64,000 nt of DNA from Tellurirhabdus bombi. Its GTDB lineage: Bacteria; Bacteroidota; Bacteroidia; Cytophagales; Spirosomataceae. A model generated the notes under the pieces. It was given only the letters and a program-made list of their open reading frames with translations. It made no database searches and had not been told where the DNA came from. A program made the position numbers and the translations under genes. Shown here piece by piece: positions 58,921 through 64,000 of this stretch. Location of the stretch: the NCBI RefSeq assembly GCF_021484805.1, contig NZ_CP090557.1, positions 2,306,001 through 2,370,000 on the forward strand, in the 5' to 3' direction. Position 1 is the first letter of the stretch. Every line of letters starts with the position of its first letter.

Positions 58921-60030
58921 ATGAATCTTCTTAAAACGTGGCTGATCGCCTGCTCCTTCTTTTTGTACGGATGGGCGGGCGCTCAGACGCATCCCGACAG
59001 TTTGCTGCCCGTGCGCGGCTTTTGCATTGGCGCTCCGCAATCGCAGAATTTAGATGGTTTCATCACCTTTATCGACCAGGAGCTGGCCCCCCGAAAAGTG
59101 AACACCCTGATTTTGCGGGTGGATTTCAACTACGAATACAAGAGCCATCCGGAACTAAGAGACAAAAATACGCTGTCGAAAAAGGACGTGAAAAAGCTGG
59201 TTAAGGTTTGTCAGAAAAACAACATCCGGCTTATTCCGCAGATTAATCTACTAGGGCATCAATCCTGGGCCAACCAAACGCATAATCTGCTGCGTGTTTA
59301 TCCCCACCTTGACGAGACGCCCCACGTGAAGATGCCGGAAAAATACGTTTGGCCCAACGCCGACGGGCTGTATTGCAAAAGCTATTGTCCGCTGCATCCG
59401 GAAGTGCATCCCATTGTTTTTGAGCTGGTTGATGAAGTATGCGACGCTTTCGAAGCCGATGCGTTTCATGCGGGTATGGACGAAGTATTTTACATCGGAG
59501 ACGACAAATGTCCGCGTTGTTCGGGGCGCGATAAGGCCGAACTGTTTGCCGGTGAAGTGAAAACCATCCGTGATCATCTGGCCCAGAAAAACCGCGCTTT
59601 GTGGATCTGGGGCGACCGGCTCCTGGACGGTAAAACAACCGGAATTGGCATGTGGGAAGCCAGCATGAACAATACGCACCGCGCCATTGATCTGATTCCC
59701 AAAGACGTCATGATTTGCGATTGGCACTACGAACGCCCGGACCAGACGCCGGTTTATTTTGCCATGAAAGGCCTAAAGGTTGCAACGTGCCCGTGGCGTA
59801 ATCCCAAAAATGCTGTCACGCAGGTGCAGGACGTGGTGAAATTCAGGGCGGCGGCAACGAAGCCCATGAAGGAGCGTTTCCAGGGTGTGATTCAGACGGT
59901 TTGGTCGGGAGCGGAGTCTTTTCTGGATGAATTTTACGGTCGGAAAAAGAACACGGAAGAAGGCGAAAATACAGCGGCCAACTGCTTCCGAACCTTATTC
60001 AGTGAGATTGAGCAATTATCGGCCAAGTGA
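58921..60030 (+). CDS. GH20-like beta-N-acetylhexosaminidase, secreted
   Basis: 369 aa with a signal peptide (1-21, ending WAGAQ). It has a TIM-barrel layout of glycoside hydrolase family 20. 'RGFCIGAPQSQNLDGFITFIDQELA' is the first strand region, 'IRLIPQINLLGHQSW' (102-116) matches the barrel strand before the active site, and 'FHAGMDEVFYIGDDKC' (182-197) contains the catalytic Asp-Glu pair D187-E188. Two CxxC-like clusters (CPRC, YCKSYC) may form disulfides or bind metal. It lacks the usual N-terminal GH20b domain, as in shorter relatives. It likely trims N-acetylhexosamine-containing glycans. It is 22 bp after the hydrolase gene, probably cotranscribed. Confidence 0.8.
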   Translation: MNLLKTWLIACSFFLYGWAGAQTHPDSLLPVRGFCIGAPQSQNLDGFITFIDQELAPRKVNTLILRVDFNYEYKSHPELRDKNTLSKKDVKKLVKVCQKNNIRLIPQINLLGHQSWANQTHNLLRVYPHLDETPHVKMPEKYVWPNADGLYCKSYCPLHPEVHPIVFELVDEVCDAFEADAFHAGMDEVFYIGDDKCPRCSGRDKAELFAGEVKTIRDHLAQKNRALWIWGDRLLDGKTTGIGMWEASMNNTHRAIDLIPKDVMICDWHYERPDQTPVYFAMKGLKVATCPWRNPKNAVTQVQDVVKFRAAATKPMKERFQGVIQTVWSGAESFLDEFYGRKKNTEEGENTAANCFRTLFSEIEQLSAK

Positions 60031-60193
60031 GAGTTTTAAACGTATAAGGCCAACATTATCAATAGCATAACTTAATTACTATCTGTTCCAGGAGAAGTGA
60101 GCATTCGGTGTCGTTGCGCAGAAATAACAAACAACGCCTTAGCACATTAGTTTATTGGTTGCTAGCTAAGTACGAACCTTTTCACACGACCTG

Positions 60194-61162
60194 ATGGAAC
60201 AAAATAAATTTAAACGCTTTTTCAAAGATGCCTGGACGTTGCTACTGGCCTCTTTTAATGGCTTTATGGACGACCGCGGCCTCAAGCTGAGTGCTGCCCT
60301 GGCGTATTACACGGTTTTCTCGCTGGCTCCTTTGCTGGTGCTGCTTATTTCTCTGACCAGTATTTTCTACGGAGAAGAAGCCATCCGCGGACAAGTTTTT
60401 TCGCAGATTAATGGCCTGGTTGGGAACGAAGGGGCCAAACAGGTACAGGACATGCTGAAAAGCGTGGAGCTTTCGGGGAAAACCAACGTTGCGCTTATTT
60501 CCGGGATTGTTACGCTGATTATTGGTGCCACCAGTATTTTCATTGAGATTCAGGATTCGATCAACATGATCTGGCGGGTCAAAGCTAAACCAAAAAGAGG
60601 TTGGGTTAAGCTATTGAAAGACCGGCTTTTATCTTCTTCGTTGATCGTAAGCCTTGGTTTTTTACTGGTCGTTTCGTTGATCATTAATGGATTGATTCTG
60701 GCGTTAAATGACCGTTTGACCCGTTTATTCCCTGATATTGCCGTTATTTTTGTGGAAGCGCTTAATGTCGCTATTAGCTTTGGGGTAATCGCTGTGCTGT
60801 TTGGGGTTATTTTCAAGGTGCTGCCCGATGCCAAGATCGCCTGGAAAGATGTTCGCTGGGGGGCTATCTTTACGGCTGGTCTGTTTATGGTTGGTCGCTA
60901 TTTGATTGGCATTTACATCGAAACGACCAGTACCGGCTCAACGTACGGGGCTGCCGGCGCGTTAATCGTCATTCTGGTCTGGATTTACTATACTGCCGCT
61001 ATTCTCTACTTTGGGGCCGAGTTTACCCAGGCTTACGCCAACCTATACGGGATTAAAATTGAACCGGCTGATTATGCGGTTTATGTGGAACAGCAGGAAA
61101 AAGAACTTAACGTAAAAGAGCTGCCAGCACAAGAGCACGTGGTGGCAGCCAAACGAAAATAA
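60194..61162 (+). CDS. YihY/BrkB-family membrane protein
   Basis: 322 aa with six membrane helices. The family signatures are 'DDRGLKLSAALAYYTVFSLAPLLVLLISL', 'KPKRGWVKLLKDRLLSSSLI', 'LPDAKIAWKDVRWGAIFTAGLFMVGRYLIGIYI' and 'STYGAAGALIVILVWIYYTAAILYFGAEFTQAYA'. The cytoplasmic C-terminal tail is polar. Once called ribonuclease BN by mistake, the family is an inner-membrane protein of unknown transport function. Length fits. The gene is convergent with the RND adaptor gene. Confidence 0.9.
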   Translation: MEQNKFKRFFKDAWTLLLASFNGFMDDRGLKLSAALAYYTVFSLAPLLVLLISLTSIFYGEEAIRGQVFSQINGLVGNEGAKQVQDMLKSVELSGKTNVALISGIVTLIIGATSIFIEIQDSINMIWRVKAKPKRGWVKLLKDRLLSSSLIVSLGFLLVVSLIINGLILALNDRLTRLFPDIAVIFVEALNVAISFGVIAVLFGVIFKVLPDAKIAWKDVRWGAIFTAGLFMVGRYLIGIYIETTSTGSTYGAAGALIVILVWIYYTAAILYFGAEFTQAYANLYGIKIEPADYAVYVEQQEKELNVKELPAQEHVVAAKRK

Positions 61163-61165
61163 CAA

Positions 61166-61178
61166 GCCTGAATCAGGC
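61166..61178 (+). terminator. Short hairpin with T-run after the YihY/BrkB gene
   Basis: GCCTG pairs with CAGGC (61166-61178), followed shortly by five T residues. It overlaps the last codons of the convergent RND adaptor gene. Confidence 0.35.
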
Positions 61179-62306
61179 GGTCTTTTTGACAGAGGCGATT
61201 GGTGAACCATTCCGAATTTCTTCGGTAGATTCGGTAATAAGCTGATCGCCTTCTTTCAAATCGCCAAATATTTCAACTTTGTTGTCTGCTTCCAGCCCTT
61301 TTTTTACCGGAACCCACTCTGCTTTCTGATTCGTAATCCGAATTACAAAAACACCCGTTGACGAATTGACCACCGCTGATTTTGGCACAATAAACGTGTT
61401 ATCCTTAGTCGGTAGCGGAATATTAACTTCGGCAATCATACCCGGCAGTAGCTTTTTATTGTCGTTGGTGACATCTACTTCTACCCGTTCCGAGCGCAGG
61501 CGTTTGTCCAGCGCACCCGACTGACGCTTTACTTTTCCGGTAAATTTCTGGTCGGGAAACGCTTTGACGCTAAAGCTAACCTCGTTGTTCAGGTTGATAT
61601 AACCCGTGTAGGCTTCTGGAACCGATATCACCAAACGCAGTCTTCGTTGCTCGGTCAGCACGAACAGCGGCAACTCGGAGCCTTTCCCCGACGGGCCCAC
61701 GTAAGCTCCCGTGCTCACGTTACGAACGCTGATAATTCCGTCGTAGGGTGCGCGAATTTCCAGGTATTTTTTCAGGTCAGAAACTTCCCGGTAAGAGGCT
61801 TTTGCTGCTTCTAGCTGGGCCATGTCGGCATTGCGTCTGGCCAGTGCCTGATCAATGTCGTTTTTCGATACTGCACCAGTTAGCTTGCTCGCTTCGAACA
61901 CGCGATCGTAACTGGCTTTGCTAGCGATGTAGAGGGCTTCCTGCGCTTTCAGTTTCGACTGGGCGGATGCCTGTTGCGCGTTCAATTCCGGGGCTTCGGC
62001 CAAGGCCAGCAGTTGCCCTTTTTTTACTTCCGAACCGACATCGGCGTGCAGTGATTTAATGAATCCACTCACCTTGGCGTACATATCAACATCGCGAAAA
62101 GCGACCAATTCACCCGGAATTTGCAGGGACGAAGCCAATTTACCCCGTTGTAAAGCAAATACTTCCGTCGGAGCAGGAGCTTCGGTTGTCTCCTTTGTCT
62201 CCGCTTTACTGTCAGACGAATGACAGCTAGTTAAGGCACTCGCAATAAATAAGCTACCAGCAACAGCCAGCAAACTGAACAAGGATTTATGAGTTGATCG
62301 TTTCAT
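61173..62306 (-). CDS. RND efflux periplasmic adaptor (membrane fusion protein)
   Basis: 377 aa from the ATG at 62306. A lipoprotein signal (hydrophobic 11-24, lipobox LTSC) anchors it to the periplasmic face. The lipoyl-like half-motifs 'DVDMYAKVSGFIKSLHADVGSEVKKGQLLALAEAPEL' and 'IRAPYDGIISVRNVSTGAYV' flank a helical hairpin (about 110-160). A beta-barrel and membrane-proximal domain follow ('KLLPGMIAEVNIPL', 'VKKGLEADNKVEIFGDLKEGDQLI'). It couples the RND pump to an outer-membrane channel. Its start overlaps the end of the pump gene by 20 bp, so translation is coupled. The longer upstream frame lacks a signal and was rejected. Confidence 0.92.
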   Translation of the reverse strand: MKRSTHKSLFSLLAVAGSLFIASALTSCHSSDSKAETKETTEAPAPTEVFALQRGKLASSLQIPGELVAFRDVDMYAKVSGFIKSLHADVGSEVKKGQLLALAEAPELNAQQASAQSKLKAQEALYIASKASYDRVFEASKLTGAVSKNDIDQALARRNADMAQLEAAKASYREVSDLKKYLEIRAPYDGIISVRNVSTGAYVGPSGKGSELPLFVLTEQRRLRLVISVPEAYTGYINLNNEVSFSVKAFPDQKFTGKVKRQSGALDKRLRSERVEVDVTNDNKKLLPGMIAEVNIPLPTKDNTFIVPKSAVVNSSTGVFVIRITNQKAEWVPVKKGLEADNKVEIFGDLKEGDQLITESTEEIRNGSPIASVKKTA

Positions 62307-64000
62307 AAGACGATGGCGAGTAGTATTTACTTTCTTTATCTTCAGGATCCAGTGATACTGAATCGGTTGTGGTTTTTTCTTGAACCCAGGCAAATGCCAG
62401 CGGTAAAATGTACAAGGCCGCAAACGTAGAGGCAATCAAGCCACCAATTACAGCACGTCCCAGCGGGGCCGCCTGCGAGCCACCCTCGCCCAAACCGGAC
62501 GCCATCGGAATCATACCAACCACCATGGCTACGCTGGTCATCAGGATGGGCCGGAGCCGGAGGGAAGCCGATTCTTTGGCCGAGAGCAGCGCGTCGCCGT
62601 TTCGCATCCGTAGTTCTTCCGCGTTGGTGACCAGCAGAACGGCGTTGGAAATGGAAACCCCCACGGACATAATCATGCCCATGTAAGATTGCAGATTAAG
62701 CGTTGAGCCGGTCAGCATCAGCAGGGCCAGCGAACCGACCAACACGGCTGGAACGGTACACAAAACGACCAGTGAAACTTTAAAGGACTGAAAATTAGCT
62801 GCTAACATCAGGAAGATAACCACAATTGCGGTTAAAAGTCCCGTTTGCAGGCTATCCAGCGTTTCGTTCAGGACCTGAGTAAGTCCCGTTACTTTGATCG
62901 TCAAACCGCGTGGAAGCTCACCCAGCGAATCGACAGCTTTCTGTACGTCTGTGGCGGCGGTGCCAAGGTCCATGTCGCTCATGTTAGCTGTCACGGACAA
63001 GACAGGAATTGCGCCCAGGTTGTCGTTTTCGCCGTAAGTGGTTCCTTTCTGGATGGTGGCTACATCACTCAAAACCGGGCGATTAGTATTGGGTAAAATA
63101 GGAATCTCACCTACATCATTGACGCTGGTCATCTGGTTTTCAGGTATCTGCACCTGCACGCTGTAGCTCTGCCCGGATTTTGGATCAATCCAGACGCTTT
63201 TCTCCGTGTAGCGGGACGAAGAAGTAGAGGCCGTCAGCGAACGTGAAATTGCCGAAATATCCGTTCCCAACTGAGCCGCCCTTGTTCGGTCAATGGTGAC
63301 GTTAATGGTTGGGTATTTCGTTGCCTGACCAATCTGAACATCCCGCAGATACGAAATCTGGTTTAGTTTGGCAATGATCTTATTGGCGTATTCCTCGTTC
63401 TGTTGTTTATTCTTTCCTGAAATTTTGACCTCAATCGGCGTGGGCGACCCCTGACTAAGAATTTTGTCGGTAAGCTCAATCGGCTCGAAAGAAAGCTTAA
63501 CGTCGGGCAGCGCTTCTTTCATGCGAGCGCGGTATTTATCTTTCAGCTCGTCCATGTCCACGTGGTAATCGTGTTTCAAGCTGACCTGCACCACGCCCTC
63601 CTGCGGACCCGCCATGAACAGGTAAATAGGACTGGTCGAGAACTGGGCTCCGTGCATCCCCACCATGGCCGACGTAATTTCCACATTTTCTTTACCTACC
63701 AGTTCATTCAGCACGCCGATGGCTTTCAGCATCGTTGTTTCGGTTCTTTCCAGTCGGGTGCCATCCGGAGAGCGCAACCGAACCTGAAACTGTCCCGCAT
63801 TACCCCGGGGCAACACGTCCCGGCCAATGGTGGTAATCAGCAGTGCCGCAATGCCCAATCCGACAGCTACGTAGATTAGAACAATTGATCTTCGATAAGG
63901 CAACATCCGCTCCACGAAACGCACAAAACGCGCGCGTACCCGTTCAAAAAAGCTGATTTTTCCGTCGTTGTTGAGATCTACCCGATTAGCTTGGATCTCT
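62287..64000 (-). CDS. RND-family efflux pump, inner-membrane subunit (5' end outside the window)
   Basis: 571 codons are visible; the frame is open to the right edge, so the N-terminal half is missing. The part seen includes a membrane helix ('IVLIYVAVGLGIAALLITTI'), the second periplasmic pore/docking region ('DVLPRGNAGQFQVRLRSPDGTRLERTE'), and a block of five to six helices with 'MGMIMSVGVSISNAVLLVTNAEELR' and 'ASLRLRPILMTSVAMVVGMIPMASGLGEG', which are hallmark AcrB/CzcA segments. A proton-driven exporter of drugs or metals; the substrate class is not clear from this half. It ends with a polar cytoplasmic tail and overlaps the adaptor gene. Confidence 0.93.
   Translation of the reverse strand, partial: EIQANRVDLNNDGKISFFERVRARFVRFVERMLPYRRSIVLIYVAVGLGIAALLITTIGRDVLPRGNAGQFQVRLRSPDGTRLERTETTMLKAIGVLNELVGKENVEITSAMVGMHGAQFSTSPIYLFMAGPQEGVVQVSLKHDYHVDMDELKDKYRARMKEALPDVKLSFEPIELTDKILSQGSPTPIEVKISGKNKQQNEEYANKIIAKLNQISYLRDVQIGQATKYPTINVTIDRTRAAQLGTDISAISRSLTASTSSSRYTEKSVWIDPKSGQSYSVQVQIPENQMTSVNDVGEIPILPNTNRPVLSDVATIQKGTTYGENDNLGAIPVLSVTANMSDMDLGTAATDVQKAVDSLGELPRGLTIKVTGLTQVLNETLDSLQTGLLTAIVVIFLMLAANFQSFKVSLVVLCTVPAVLVGSLALLMLTGSTLNLQSYMGMIMSVGVSISNAVLLVTNAEELRMRNGDALLSAKESASLRLRPILMTSVAMVVGMIPMASGLGEGGSQAAPLGRAVIGGLIASTFAALYILPLAFAWVQEKTTTDSVSLDPEDKESKYYSPSSYETINS

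Noticed and set aside
1-64000. CRISPR arrays, tRNA/rRNA genes, prophage or integrative-element ends
   Set aside because: No regularly spaced repeats of CRISPR type, no cloverleaf or rRNA sequence and no integrase or phage structural genes were recognised on reading both strands.

Overview
The window looks like chromosomal DNA from a heterotrophic member of the Bacteroidota, probably order Cytophagales (Spirosoma-like). The genus cannot be fixed from the sequence. The evidence is the mix of families (DUF1501/DUF1549/DUF1553 proteins, LytTR regulators, a NagB-PIG-L fusion, a kaiC-kaiB-kaiB-kinase operon), scarce Shine-Dalgarno sequences, and several upstream boxes matching TAnnTTTG, the -7 element of Bacteroidota promoters. 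No tRNA, rRNA, CRISPR array or prophage was recognised.

Layout. 1-9.2 kb: an exopolysaccharide/O-antigen-type locus on the minus strand. It runs from a Wza-like export lipoprotein and a Wzc-like tyrosine autokinase through an initiating sugar-phosphate transferase, a Wzx-like flippase, glycosyltransferases and an epimerase, and continues off the left edge. The distal part (below about 5.3 kb) is visibly AT-richer than the rest. No polymerase gene is intact, but an in-frame hydrophobic continuation after the flippase stop may be a relic of one. 9.4-9.8 kb: an IS5-type transposase fragment closed by two terminators.

10.2-14.4 kb: a regulatory/accessory island. A 59-codon peptide gene sits 13 bp upstream of an LpxL-like acyltransferase that carries an extra C-terminal domain resembling a PqqD/RiPP-recognition element. 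Divergent from it is a membrane-bound LytTR regulator. Next come an atypical NarL-type regulator (Glu at the phosphoacceptor site) and an isolated IS630-type helix-turn-helix protein, separated by an operator-like array of four repeats arranged as two opposed 21-bp-period pairs. The peptide/acyltransferase pair is the best candidate for an undescribed system; its function is inference.

14.4-25.3 kb: housekeeping and envelope genes (dnaG, purF, a lone nuoN, a TerC-family protein, an SDR dehydrogenase, an FtsX/MacB-type permease). 25.9-29.7 kb: a compact KaiC-KaiB-KaiB-histidine kinase operon without KaiA. 29.7-36.1 kb: msrA, a PPK2-type kinase, a TraB/GumN-like lipid- or metal-linked family protein, an ABA4-like membrane protein, an ECF sigma factor whose end is fused out of frame to a beta-barrel-type gene, and nagB fused to a PIG-L domain.

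36.3-49.2 kb: a same-strand cluster with two DUF1549/DUF1553 (c-type haem motif) plus DUF1501 couplets flanking a D-aminoacylase-like amidohydrolase, a CdiI-like immunity protein and a DUF2231-cytochrome-LRR protein. 49.2-64 kb: an MscS channel, DUF4126, a flavoprotein disulfide reductase homologue lacking the usual C-terminal His, a DUF885 lipoprotein, a two-subunit molybdenum hydroxylase, a CocE/NonD hydrolase, a GH20-like enzyme, a YihY/BrkB protein and an RND efflux adaptor-pump pair cut by the right edge.
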